Source: Phaeosaccion multiseriatum
Lineage: Eukaryota; Ochrophyta, other classes
NCBI GenBank assembly: GCA_965112735.1
Contig: OZ218958.1
Coordinates: 2,728,001-2,792,000, forward strand
Direction of reading: 5' to 3'
Length of the DNA: 64,000 bases
The notes beneath the pieces are model-generated. The model did no database searches. It was not told the DNA's origin and saw nothing but the letters and a program-made list of their open reading frames with translations. This document shows positions 21,691-32,470 of this stretch, in pieces. A program made the translations under genes and the position numbers. Position 1 is the stretch's first letter; each line of letters starts with the position of its first letter.

Positions 21691-22676
21691 TGGGGGCGAC
21701 AGCGCGTGGCAGGAAGGAGGCAAGGTAGACAGAGAGAGCACCACACAGAACCGTCGGAGGAACGAGACATAGGAGGGCCGCCGGGATGAAAACCTCGGGG
21801 GGGGGGGAAGAGAGGCGGGGAGGACAATGCAGAGCAGCACGGGAGGGGCACCATGGGTGGACGCTCGTGCGCGGCAGTAGGCAGCTAGAGTCATGTTAAT
21901 GAATACACGCTCAATTGCCCACTCAGTCACTCCCGTCGTGGAGCAAAGTCTTGTGGGCCCTCCTCTTTCGCTGATCTCCTCCGCGTTTCCTTGTTTGGCA
22001 GCTGTCCCCAGCGGTCGAGCACGTCCCTGGGAAAGTCTCTCTCTGCTCACCTCGCAGACCTCAGCGGTACAACTGGCCTGCTCAACAGCAAGAGGGAAAA
22101 AAAACATGGCCCAGGCGCAGGCAATACGCAGGGGAAAGTGCAACGCATGTAACAAAACAACAAACGCACGTACTTTTTCTCTTCTCCCTCTCTTTTCTCC
22201 ATCACCCCTCCTCTTCCACTGCTCCATAAGCAAAAACTGACGAGAAGGGGGGGCACTACTCACTGCACCGCGAGAAAGAGGCCTTTGGCTTCCTCAGTCA
22301 GAGGAAGGCTGGTTCAAAGGGAGATAACAGGGAGAGGATATGTGGTCCTGGATACCGGAGACTTGGAGACAGCTTGAGCTACTGTCCGAGCCGAGTATGT
22401 CACTCGAGGTAAGAACACCCGCAGCTGACAGGTGGGCGAGAGGAGTGCAGCTCTAGATGGGATGAGTTTCGAGCCTAAGCGGGGGTGGTAAAAGCGGATC
22501 TGAGGAGTCTTCTTCCTCGTGTTTTCCGGTGAAGGTTTCCCACGCTCTTCAAGCCCCAGACGGATTGTTTGCGATGAAGCCAGGGCCTGTCGGCTGCTAT
22601 CTTACACTTGGGGCGGGATGATTAACTCCGGCCTCACTTTCATATCTTACAACAGGCGCGCCTTCTCCTCGCCCTC
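21691..22676 (+). repeat. Upstream duplication block of the ankyrin gene (copy A)
   Basis: Shared with 24.5-25.15 kb. Common strings include CACTCCCGTCGTGG/CACCCCGTCGTGG, CTCACCTCGCAGACCTCAGCG, CACTGCTCCATAAGC/CACTACTCCATAAGC, GAAAGAGGCCTTTGG and TCATATCTTACAA/TCGTATCTTACAA. No coding frame was found; it probably includes the ankyrin promoter and 5' untranslated region. Confidence 0.6.
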
Positions 22677-23978
22677 ATGACGAACGAGAGCTGCTCTACC
22701 GTGAAGGTGCTGGTGAAGAAGCTCATCGCTAGACATGGCAGAGCAAGCCTGGAGCAGCCTATCCTGGGGCCCGGTTTCCCCCCTATGATGTGCGCTGCTT
22801 TGCAAGGTCGGCTGGATGTGGTGGAGCTTCTGCTGAAGGAAGGAGCGTCGCCCTTTACCACAGGAGGCAGATGCGGCGATTCGCCGCTCAGCGTGGCCGC
22901 GTACCTGGGACACGCTCACGTGGTAAGGTGCTTGCTGGACGCCAGAGCCGCTGTCGACCAAGCCAATACAAGAGGTGTCAGCTCCCTTCAACTTGCTTCT
23001 CAAAACGGACGAACCTCTGTTGTGAAGCTACTCCTGTCGGCCTGCGCGAACGTGGACCGAGGAGAGGAGAACGGAAACACTCCACTCCTTTTGGCAGCTT
23101 GGCATGGGCATCAGAGTGTGGTGACCCAACTCCTCACGGCCCGCGCCAGAGTCGACAAGGCCAATCGAGACGGCATCACTCCCCTTTGGGCAGCCTCGCA
23201 GGCGGGGGAGACCTCCATCGTGCAGCAGCTGTTGATGACCGGAGCAGATGTGGAGGCCAAGGACGGCAACGGTGCCACGCCTCTCGTTGCCGCTGCTGCG
23301 AACGGGCACTTGGCTGTAGTGGACAAGCTCTTGAAGGTTGGCGCAGACGTGCAAGTGTCTTGTGCCGGGGGCTATACTCCTCTCTTACTGGCCTGTCAGG
23401 AAGGCCATGACCTCGTGGTGGAGCGCCTTCTCTCTACGGGAGCGAGCATGGCGACACCCAATACGCACGGCGCCACCCCGCTCTACATGGCGGCACGAAA
23501 CGGCCACGAGTCCGCCCTGGACCTGCTCATCTCTGCGGGCAGCCCGTTCGATACCCCCCTTGAGACGTTGGGAGGCGACCTTACCCCTCTTATTGGGGCC
23601 CTTGAAGCCAACGAGTGTGGCACTGCGGTGCAGCTCGTGGCCGCTGGTGCGTCGCTGGACAATGCTCTGGCTTGGGTAGAACGAAATGGGTACAGTATCC
23701 CAGCTGACACTGAGCAGCGACTTCGAGCAGCGGCGGCAGCGGCGGCAGCGGTGGCAGCGGCCAAGAGGCCTCGAGTGATGCCGTTGGGGGAGGCGTTCAG
23801 GAAACGGGGGACGGACCAACCAGGAGCTGAGGGCTGGGGGTGTTATGGGGATGAGGGTGAGGCTGAGGATGAGGGTGAGGATGAGGAGAGGATGAGGAGG
23901 CGGATGAGGATGAGGATGAGGAGGCGGATGCGAGAGCGAGAGAGGTACCCAATTGTTGATTTTGCCGGAGGGCACTAG
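22677..23978 (+). CDS. Ankyrin-repeat protein, single exon, 433 aa
   Basis: Predicted protein-interaction solenoid, probably cytosolic, function unknown. After MTNESCSTVKVLVKKLIARHG come nine ankyrin repeats (about residues 35-335) with the usual G-x-TPL-xxAA-xxGH-xxVVxxLL pattern, for example GNTPLLLAAWHGHQSVVTQL and GATPLVAAAANGHLAVVDKL. A poly-Ala stretch and an acidic then Arg/Met-rich tail follow, the tail encoded by a GATGAGG-type repeat. No signal or membrane segment. Start at ATG 22677, although an upstream non-coding exon is possible. A decayed paralogue lies at 25.16-25.74 kb, and the partial minus-strand gene at the right edge has a similar C-terminal region. Confidence 0.9.
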   Translation: MTNESCSTVKVLVKKLIARHGRASLEQPILGPGFPPMMCAALQGRLDVVELLLKEGASPFTTGGRCGDSPLSVAAYLGHAHVVRCLLDARAAVDQANTRGVSSLQLASQNGRTSVVKLLLSACANVDRGEENGNTPLLLAAWHGHQSVVTQLLTARARVDKANRDGITPLWAASQAGETSIVQQLLMTGADVEAKDGNGATPLVAAAANGHLAVVDKLLKVGADVQVSCAGGYTPLLLACQEGHDLVVERLLSTGASMATPNTHGATPLYMAARNGHESALDLLISAGSPFDTPLETLGGDLTPLIGALEANECGTAVQLVAAGASLDNALAWVERNGYSIPADTEQRLRAAAAAAAAVAAAKRPRVMPLGEAFRKRGTDQPGAEGWGCYGDEGEAEDEGEDEERMRRRMRMRMRRRMRERERYPIVDFAGGH

Positions 23979-24499
23979 CTAGAGGGAGAGCGAAGCGACG
24001 CGTTGAGGAGGGGGGGGTGGGCAGGGGTTGGGGGGATGGGGGGGGAGAGGAGGGCGCGCGGAGACGAGCGAGGTTTTATTGTCAGTTCATAGAGTGGGAG
24101 AGAGGAGCGAGAACAGCTGTAGAGAAGCGGAGGAGGGGGGGCGGTTGCGTGGAGACGAGTGAGGTTTTATGGTCACTTATAATAAAGTGTGTAGAGTGGG
24201 TACGGAAGGGTGGGTGGGTTGGGTGGGCGGCCGGGGGAGCGAGCTCAAACAGACTCTCAGTTCAAGCGGCCGCTTCGCTCTGGCTGGAGCAGTGGCCCTG
24301 AGAGGCGTATACTAGAATCATGCGCAGGAGGGAGGCAAGGTCTCTGGGGAATACGTCGACTGCACAGCTGCGAGTTAATGCAAAGTACACGTCCTTAAAT
24401 ACCTCACTCGCCCCTCTGCCCCTGGCAGGCTCTGTGTGTCCCACCTGTCTGCCCCTGGTCTCTCCTCACCCTTTGCTTCGTCCTTGTCCGAAAGCCGCG
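23979..24499. other. Intergenic region with an imperfect ~100-bp tandem duplication
   Basis: GGAGACGAGCGAGGTTTTAT (from about 24060) and GGAGACGAGTGAGGTTTTAT (from about 24150) begin two related segments, both ending near ATAGAGTGGG/GTAGAGTGGG. AATAAA at 24181 may be a polyadenylation signal. No gene seen. Confidence 0.5.
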
Positions 24500-25159
24500 C
24501 CCTCAGCGTGTTCGTGTGAACATTCCTCTCTACTCACCTCACAGACCTCAGCGCTACAGGCAAGCTCTCAAGAGAGCGACTGACTATGCACAGCGAGAAG
24601 TTCCTGTCTCTGTGGGGCCCAGACGTAGGCAATATGCCGACGGTGAGATCGTCAGGACCAGGCAGCAGCTCCGCAGTCGAGTCACTAAACACTCACTCCC
24701 TCACTCACACACTCATGCACGCACTCACCCCGTCGTGGCCCAGATCGTTGTGTCCCTAGAGGGTGCTCTGTTCGCGTCCGTTGAAAGAGCCCTGGCCTCA
24801 GCAATATACTCACCTCCTGCTGCCTCAGCAGACTTGCTCCTCCATATTCTTCTTCTCAACTTCATCACCTTCCTCTTCACTACTCCATAAGCCCCGGACG
24901 AGAGGGAGGGCCACTACCCCTATACCGCCAGAAAGAGGCCTTTGGTTTCCTCCAGGGTGAGAGGGGAAAAGCGGATGAGAGGAGGAGAGGAGATTAGTGT
25001 CCTGCGGTAAAGGTGCTCATGCTCTTCAGCCCTGGAAGGATGCTGGTATAAGGATGCTTGTGTGAAGGGTATGTCAGCTGCTAATCCAACACCTTTTGTG
25101 CGTCGACCGGGTGCGGTTTTTCCCGCTGGTCCACTTTCGTATCTTACAAACGAGAGCTT
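24500..25159 (+). repeat. Upstream duplication block (copy B), in front of the ankyrin pseudogene
   Basis: Diverged copy of 21.9-22.67 kb in the same order and orientation, leading directly into the decayed ankyrin sequence. Confidence 0.6.
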
Positions 25160-25735
25160 CTCTTTGGTGAAGGTGCTGGTGGAGAGGTGAGGAGGCTCAT
25201 CGCCAGACATGGCAAGGCAGGCCTGGCGCAGCCTATCACCAAGGACGGAAGTACTCTTCTCTTGACAGCAGCGTGTTCCCGTCGGCTGGATGTCGGGGGC
25301 CTCCTGTTGCAGAAAGGGGCCTCGCCCTCTACACGTGTACACAGCCAGTCCAGTAGAGAGAAGGACACGCTCACGTGGTGAGAGCGAGTCGCCTGCTGTG
25401 CCGGAGCCGCTGCCAATCAAGTCAATGCAAAGGGCATGACCTGTATACACCTTGCTTCTGAGAGGGGCCACAAAAGAGGGAGGCGTGTGCTCATCAGCGC
25501 GGGTGTGCTACCACGGACGCAATGGGCGAGGACGGATACTCTCCAATTTTTATTTTTTTTTCCAGTCAGGGGCATATCTGACCAACGCGGGCGTGAGCAC
25601 CGCGGGCGTGAGCAAGGTCAACACTGCTCTGACCACTCCACTCCTTGTGGCCTCTTGGTCTGGTCATGATAGTGTGTGTTATGACATTCCCTCTCCTCTC
25701 GTACAGTTACAGATGATTCGATTCATGATTCATTG
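25160..25735 (+). pseudogene. Decayed ankyrin-repeat gene
   Basis: Runs parallel to the start of the intact gene (ACGAGAGCTTCTCTTTGGTGAAGGTG against ACGAGAGCTGCTCTACCGTG, GCTCATCGCCAGACATGGCA, CGTCGGCTGGATGT). About 29 bp that contain the start codon in the intact gene are missing, and frameshifts and stops follow. Only remnants of the first repeats survive. Confidence 0.75.
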
Positions 25736-25955
25736 ACTTAGCCCCGTCTATTCGGAGCATTCCGTACGATACAGTTGTAGGGGGGCAATGACTTTAACCG
25801 TTTGCCCATAGGCTCCACGTGGTCATAGTGTGCACGTGTTGACCTCTTCACGTGCGATAGTTCTTTCCTAGCAGGAGATCTCTCCTCCGTAAGTAATTTA
25901 CTCGGTTTTTCACCAAGGCCTTTTCTCGTCTCCCGGCTCTCCTTCCGTCTGCGCT
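25736..25955. other. Short intergenic stretch
   Basis: Moderately AT-rich; no feature recognised. Confidence 0.3.
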
Positions 25956-26170
25956 TGCCAGCGCTTCCTTCTCTCTCTCCGAACTATATCACTTTTATAA
26001 ACGTACTGTTCGTACAGTTCCCCTGCAGGGACTCGTGTTAAAATGGACTCAGAGAGGACACGCATCCGTTCTCTCTGAGTCCATTTTTCACGATTCCCTG
26101 CAGGTGAACTGTACTTACAGTACGTTTATAAACGTGATGTAGTTCGGAGAGAGAGAAGGAAGCGCTGGCA
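25956..26170. repeat. Long inverted repeat (about 100-bp arms), TG...CA ends
   Basis: The left arm begins TGCCAGCGCTTCCTTCTCTC and the right arm ends in its reverse complement. Arms match with few mismatches through TTTATAAACGTACTG and CTGCAGGGA to ATGGACTCAGAGAG around a loop near 26058-26070. It lies directly upstream of the copia gag remnant, as an LTR fragment or inserted foldback element would. Confidence 0.8.
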
Positions 26171-26188
26171 CGTTTGGAGAAGTAGGCG

Positions 26189-26966
26189 GTGGTGAAGCAT
26201 GGTCATCGCTCTGTGGCATTCCCTCGTGGCGACGCAGCCGCAGCGTACGCAGCTCTTCGCCGCGTCTACGACTCTGTAAGTCTCTTCTCGCTCTCCACCA
26301 CCATGGACAATATTATGCACCTGAAGATCGACATGGCCAAGAGCCCAACGGAGTACTTCTCGGAGGTGGACCATCATTAGGCTCGCCTGGCGCGCATGGG
26401 CGCGCAGTTTGGATACGCAACCCTGATGGGCATGGCCTACCAGGCCATCAGCCCCGAGGAGGATGGCCTGCTCACCAGCCTTGAGCCGCGATACACGGAT
26501 ATGAACGGCGACGGCATGACGGAAGAACAGAAGGCAGACTCTACCGCGACTTCCAGCGAAGAGTCATCACCCCCTACGCATGGAAGAAGGCGGCAACGGC
26601 AGCCCCCACCACTACCTCTGTCCCCCCCTCTGCTGTGTTTGTTGCCACAGAGCCTCCTACGCCCGCCGCTGGACCTCATCAGGAGAGGCGCACAGCTCCT
26701 GCTCCGGACCGCCGCTCTCGCCCAGCACGCTCTTCACCAGAGCTCAATCACCTACAGTGCAACGGCTCCACTGCCCGTCTCGGCCGCATTGTTCGTGGGC
26801 ACACGGACGCCACCTGCATCGGCCAGAGCATGGGCCAGCGGGGCGCTCGACCGGCGCACCCCTCTGCCGCTGCCCACGGATCTCGGCGCTCCAACGCAGC
26901 GAGAGGCACGACGGGCCGCGGACGTCACGGGGCTCTCCCTTCATCTTGGCGGAGCAGCTGTGCAGT
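26189..26966 (+). pseudogene. Ty1/copia gag remnant
   Basis: The frame reads RRVYDSVSLFSLSTTMDNIM then HLKIDMAKSPTEYFSEVDHH, an in-frame TAG at 26378-26380, then ARLARMGAQFGYATLMGMAYQ, typical of copia-type Gag polypeptides. It continues through LEPRYTDMNGD into a Pro/Ser-rich stretch that loses frame; the zinc-knuckle region is not intact. Protease, integrase and most of reverse transcriptase are absent from the window. Confidence 0.75.
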
Positions 26967-27136
26967 GTGATACAGTACTGAAACTCATCCTACCGTTTCA
27001 CATAGGTTCATTATGTCAAGGACATGTATCTTGTCTATACGTTAGAGACAAGTGCGCAGTCAAGTACGTATGGAGCGTTACAGTTCAGACATGTACGTAT
27101 ACGTCATGTCCTATTTCGTAGTATTAATCAAATTCT

Positions 27137-27305
27137 TTTTGTCTTTTGTCTATTCTCGGTCATCAATCTCTGCCGTTTGCTCTCTCTCGGTTCACTGCTA
27201 CAACACGTTAACACCACACCACACGTTAACGTGTTGTAGCAGTGAACCGAGAGAGAACAAACGCCAAAGATTGATGACCGAGAATAGACAAAAGACGAGA
27301 AAGAC
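27137..27305. repeat. Inner inverted repeat A
   Basis: Arms of about 75 bp (TCTATTCTCGGTCATCAATC and CGGTTCACTGCTACAACACG on the left) face their reverse complements across a 12-bp spacer ACCACACCACAC. Confidence 0.9.
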
Positions 27306-27330
27306 TCAGTGGAAAGAAAAGTGAAGTAGT

Positions 27331-27735
27331 ACTACTGTGATTTCGCGGTTGAGTGGCACTTTTGACGCCCAATTACGCCCCATTAATTTGTTTTTACGCC
27401 AAATGACGATTTTTTTGACGACGTTTGACGACGTTTGACGACGCTTTAGCCCCCTATTTGACGCCCTTTGACGCCTTTTGACGCACTTTGACGCCCTTTT
27501 ATCTTAATTCGCCTTAATTTCGTCTTAAAAAAATCACGTAAAAAAAAATCACGGAAAAGGGCGTCAAAGGGCGTCAAAGAGCGTCAAAAGGCGTCAAAGG
27601 GCGTCAAATAGGGGGCTAAAGCGTCGTCAAACGTCGTCAAACGTCGTCAAAAAAATCGTCATTTGGCGTAAAAAACAAATTAATGGGGCGTAATTGGGCG
27701 TCAAAAGTGCCACTCAACCGCGAAATCACAGTACG
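27331..27735. repeat. Inner inverted repeat B, near-perfect arms of about 190 bp
   Basis: CTGTGATTTCGCGGTTGAGT at 27335 pairs with the end at 27731. Arms contain repeated TTGACGACG and TTTGACGCC words and match almost base for base. AT-rich centre around 27510-27550. No coding capacity. Confidence 0.9.
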
Positions 27736-27924
27736 AAGTAGGAAAGAGGGAGGAAAAGTAACGCTCCATGTGTACTTGACTGCGCACTTGTCTCTAACGT
27801 ATAGACAAGATACATATCCTCAGATCCTTCACATAGTGAGTTTCAGTACTATATCACCCTCCTTTGCGATGAAGACTACAGACTAAAAAAAAAAAAAATG
27901 GTGGTGAAAAGGTTCATTGACATA

Positions 27925-27998
27925 CTAAAATACAAAAGTAAAGTCAAGACCCTCATTAAGTTCTTGGTCAGAAGATCGGCCGTCTGGTGGGCAGTCAT
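27925..27998 (-). pseudogene. Inverted fragment of the copia Pol C-terminus
   Basis: On the minus strand the frame gives HQTADLLTKNLMR, the motif that normally follows RNase H at the end of copia Pol (TADxLTKxL). Here it is on the opposite strand and immediately adjacent to the RNase H piece. Confidence 0.6.
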
Positions 27999-28001
27999 GG
28001 T

Positions 28002-28145
28002 CCTACTACCATTTACGAGGACAACAGAGCCTGCCTGAACTTGGCGGAGAACGAACTCGCACCAAGGAGGACCAAGCACATCGACGTCCGATACCACCAC
28101 ATCAGGGACCACATCAAGGAAGGAGCCATTGCCATGGAGTACATG
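28002..28145 (+). pseudogene. Ty1/copia RNase H fragment
   Basis: The frame reads PTTIYEDNRACLNLAEN then ELAPRRTKHIDVRYHHIRDH and IKEGAIAMEYM, the canonical C-terminal RNase H segment (EDN, RTKHIDIRYHFIR). It breaks off into unrelated GT-rich sequence after 28145. Confidence 0.8.
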
Positions 28146-28636
28146 TGCTTTTGTGCGTGTGTGTGATGGGCGGGTGTGCTACTTGGGCCCCCGAGGTACC
28201 CACTCCCCCCCATCCTGGGCGGATGAGGGAGGCCCGGGCCGGCCTCAGAAGGTCAGAATAAAATGAAGGAAAATAACCGACGACCACGCCCTCTTCACCC
28301 TGCTCTGCCGTGTGGGTGGGAAAGTCCTCTCCAAGTCTCGAGGTTCCTTCCCCCCTCCCTTGGCGCACTTGCTCTCGCACTTGTGTGAGACCAGCAGCCC
28401 CTTGGGGCAACTAATGGTGTGCTTGTTCGTTTGGTATCGATGTGTTCTCCATGTGTTATTTTATTTATATATTCGTTCGATCAATATGTATAATCTCTAT
28501 TCGTAGACGGAAAATCCAAGCAGCAGAAGTAATAGACTAGATTGGGATGGAGAAAAAAGAGTGAGGGTATGGTGTGGGGAACATTTCCAAACTGCTGCGG
28601 GTGGTGCTGCATCACTTCACCACATTCCCTGTCCCT
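28146..28636. other. Intergenic region
   Basis: No gene recognised; probable 3' flank of the downstream minus-strand gene. Confidence 0.4.
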
Positions 28637-28730
28637 TTATCGGGATGGCATAACGTCCTCTTCCTCCGCTGCCGCTGGCTCTGCAGCTGTTGCTGATGCT
28701 GCTGCTCCGGCTGTCGCCCTTGCTGCTTCC

Positions 28731-28763
<33 letters not shown>

Positions 28764-31700
28764 CCTGTTGCTGTTGCTGCCGCTGCTGCCGCTGCTGATG
28801 CCCCAGTCGTTGCTGATGCCAAGTCCCCTCCTCCCGACGTCCGCCTTGCCGCGCCACCACCCCCACTACCTCCACCACCCAACCCAGCCAGCGCCGCCAC
28901 TGCAAATGCCGCCGCTGTTGCTACATCTTCAGAGCCGCTTCCTCTTCCTCCTCCTCCTCCTCCTCCTCCTCCTCCTCCTCCTCCTCCTCTCCCAGCCTCA
29001 GCCCCGCCGCTAGTGTTGTTCCCAAGCTCGCAGAGAGACTCGAGCATTGTGAAGCTTGTGTCAGGACTGTCGGTGCCGCCCGCACCACCCTTCGATGGAT
29101 TTCCTCTCCGCCCAATGATGTTGGAGAGACGGTGTCGGATGGACCGTTTCGCCTTGAGGGATACGACGTTGGATCCCCTGTAGAGAGGGACGGAAGGAGA
29201 GATGGACGGAGCGAGAGAGGGAGGGACGGAGGGATGGAGGGAGTGAGACGAGAGAATATGAGAGAGAAACGACGATAAAAAAGAGAGACTCAGAGAGTGA
29301 GAGAAAGCGAGACGAGAGCCTATACACGTCACTTGCCACACATGACACTTTACAAACCACCCACCCTATTACATCAGACGAGGCTAGCTTACGCACCACT
29401 TGAGGAAGACAGTCTCGCCATAGGGCAGCTGCAGCGGCTCTCTGAGATAGAGGTAGGAGCCGTTACTGCTCATGAGGTCGGCAAAGAAGAAGCGACCGTT
29501 CACGAAGCGGATCATGGCGTGGCGGGTGGAGACGGTTCGGTAATCGAGCACCATGTCGCACTGGGGGGGGGGGGGTGGCGGGGGTCGGGTGGATAGGTGG
29601 ATACAAAAGGTTGTTGTGTTTGAGTTTGAGGGGGAGGGAGCGAGGGTAGCGGATGATGAGGAGGGTGGGTGCGGCGATAAGGCGGGGGGTGAGGGTGAAG
29701 GGGGCCATCAATCGTATCGTAGGGAAAAAGGCCGAGGGGAGAGAGCATGAGGAGGATAAGGGGGAGGAGGAGGAGGGGAAGGAGGCGGGAAGGGGGGGGG
29801 GCGCAGATCCGAACACGCACAAGAGATAGAGAGGAGATAGACTCACAGATTCACATATACGCACGTGTGCAACCAACACGTCTGCCTGCCTGCCTTACCT
29901 GTCGAGACCGCCCGAGCACGAGTCCCCTAGTGCTGCTGTTGCCCGTCTTGTTGACAACGGTGCTGAAGGACAGCTGGTACTTGGTGCTGAACAGGTCCTC
30001 GTTGTTTTGGTGCTTGGTCACTACCATAAAGCAGATGTAGGGAGGCGGCAGGGGACTTTGGAACAGACTGAGGGGGGGAGGGAGGGAGGGAGGGAGGGAG
30101 GAGAGGCACGCAAGGTAGGCAGCCAACACCAGAGAGAGAGAGGTGGGAGGGAGGAGGAGAGCGGGAAGGAGGAGGGACGAAAAAGGGGTCAGTTGGGAAG
30201 ACAAGAGGTTGTATAGGAAGACCCAACACTAAAAACTGAATTATCCCTTGTCCTGACTGAGCTTCTTGTCCGCTCCATACACCCTTCCTCTCCTCACTCC
30301 CTCACTCACTCACCTGACGCTCTCTCCTGTGGGAAGCCTCACGCTGGCCTTATAAGGAGTCTTACACACTGTGCACACTCGCACGCCCTTGTTGTTCAGC
30401 ACCACACACACCTATGGCGGGTGTGTTGTGTGTTGTGTGTTGTTGAGAGAGAGTAATCGGAAGGAGAAGGGGGAAGGAACAACCAAAGAGCGACAAACAT
30501 TGCGTGAGCACCAAGAGACGGCATACGCAATACTCGCATTACGCGTCCCCTCGCTCGTTCCCTCCCTCCCTCCCTCCCTCTCCTTCCCTTCTTCCCTCCC
30601 TTCTCCCCTCGCTCACCTTGTTCTCGGAACTGGTGGTGTGCCAACGCTGCAAGCACTGCAAATGCACATATCGAGTGTCCCCCTTGCACTGACAAGGCGC
30701 CACAAGCGGGTCCGCCTCATCGTTCAAAGAGTCAAAGCACATGTAGCACATCGGGGCGCTGAGATGAGAGCCATACATTGATTGCCATCCATCAGAGCCA
30801 TCCATTGCCATGCATTGCGAGAGACAAAAGGAGGAGGAGGAGGAGGAGGAGGAGGAGGAGGAGGAGGAGGAGAAGGAGAAGGGGAGAACGGAAGAGGCAA
30901 GTAGGAAGTGCGGGGTCAGGGAGGGAGGGAGGGTGTGCGCGTCAGATTCGTCATCGACTTAGCGTTTTGTCTCTTCCTTCAACTTGTGTTGTCTCTCTCC
31001 TCCGGTCTGCTTTGCCACCTATACACTCGCGCGAAACGCACAGCCGATCATCCTCCTTTCCCACCCTTCCTTCTCCAAGCCTTCGCTCCCACCTTCCACC
31101 CTCCCGATCCCTGACGTACTCGTATTCGTATCCTCACCACCCCTACTCGGAGTCTCTCCCCCCTTCACATGCACACATACACACACACTGTATCTCTCCC
31201 TCCCTCACACCACGCCCAGTTCCATCCATCTCTCTCGACCTCCCTCCCGCCTCCTCTCTCTCCGACTCTCCCATTTCCTGACCCCACCTCACCTCACCCC
31301 ACCCCACCCTCCTCAAGTCACGTCACGTCACGTCACTCTCCTGACCCACCTGGCTGCAGCTTCTGCCGCCGCCTCCTCTGCCCCTCCCTCCGCGCCCCCC
31401 TCTCCACCTCCCGCCTTTCCATCCTCGCCCCCCGCCTTTCCATTGAGTCCTCCCCCTCTCAGCTTGCCGTCCGCTACATCCGCTGCAAGCTTCTCGGCCG
31501 CCACTCTCTTCTTTGTGGCACCCTCCTCGGAAGCCGTTAGTGCCTGGTGTCGGCGTAAATGGGGTGGGGGTGGGGTGGGGTGGGGTGGGTCGAGGTGGGC
31601 GGAAGAAGAGGGGTAGGGGAGGAGGGAGAAGGGGCGCGGAGGGAGGATGGGATGGGGTCGTGTCAGTGTTACCCAAGTACCGGAATGCGGAAAGGTAGGC

Positions 31701-32439
31701 CGCAGTCCACGAGAGAACTGAGACTGTCCTTCGGGTTCGCCTGCCCCCTTCTCTCTCTCCCTCACCGCACACGACCTAATCACTTCTCCCCTCCCCCATA
31801 TCTCTCCCCACCCAGCCCCACACGCCCTCGCCCCCCTCCTCCCTCCCTCACTCCCCCCTCCACTCCCCCTCACTCACTCCTCCCTCCCTCCTCCCTCCTC
31901 TACCCACCCCTTCTCCTCCTCTCCCCTCCCTCCCTCCCCCCCTCCCTCCCTCCCTATCACCCCACTCTCACTCACCTCTGCGGTTACAAGATCCTTCTGC
32001 ATAGCTGCAATGTCCCCCTTGAGACACGTCAGCTCCTCCCAAGACAGACATTTGTGCTCTCCGTGCACCCCCCCTGTGTGGATTTCGCTCACCACCACAC
32101 CGACCGACCCAATTCGGAGAAAGTTTCCCAGTTTCAGCTCGTACGACTTGGAATTGCTTTGCCCATATGCTCCCTGTTTGTTCGTGTGTGGGTGGGTGAG
32201 AGAGAGTATGCCACACATATATACACAGGGCGTGTTGGTGCACGATAGAAATAGAGCTCTGTGGCTACTCCTGTTGAAATTGTGTACGGACAAGCGTCAT
32301 ACCTCCACAGGAAATGTCAGCAGCTGTACACACATGTGCATGCACATGCACACGCACACACACAAACGTGCACATACCCACCCACACCCACACACACGCA
32401 CACGCACAAAAACACGCGCACACATGCATATACACACGC

Positions 32440-32470
<31 letters not shown>

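Larger units (their letters stand above)
26967..27857. repeat. Outer inverted repeat of a nested foldback cluster
   Basis: GTGATACAGTACTGAAACTC at 26967 pairs with GAGTTTCAGTACTATATCAC ending at 27857. Arms of about 100-120 bp share TATCTTGTCTATACGTTAGA and GACAAGTGCGCAGTCAAGTA with scattered mismatches. Two further inverted repeats lie inside. Confidence 0.85.
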
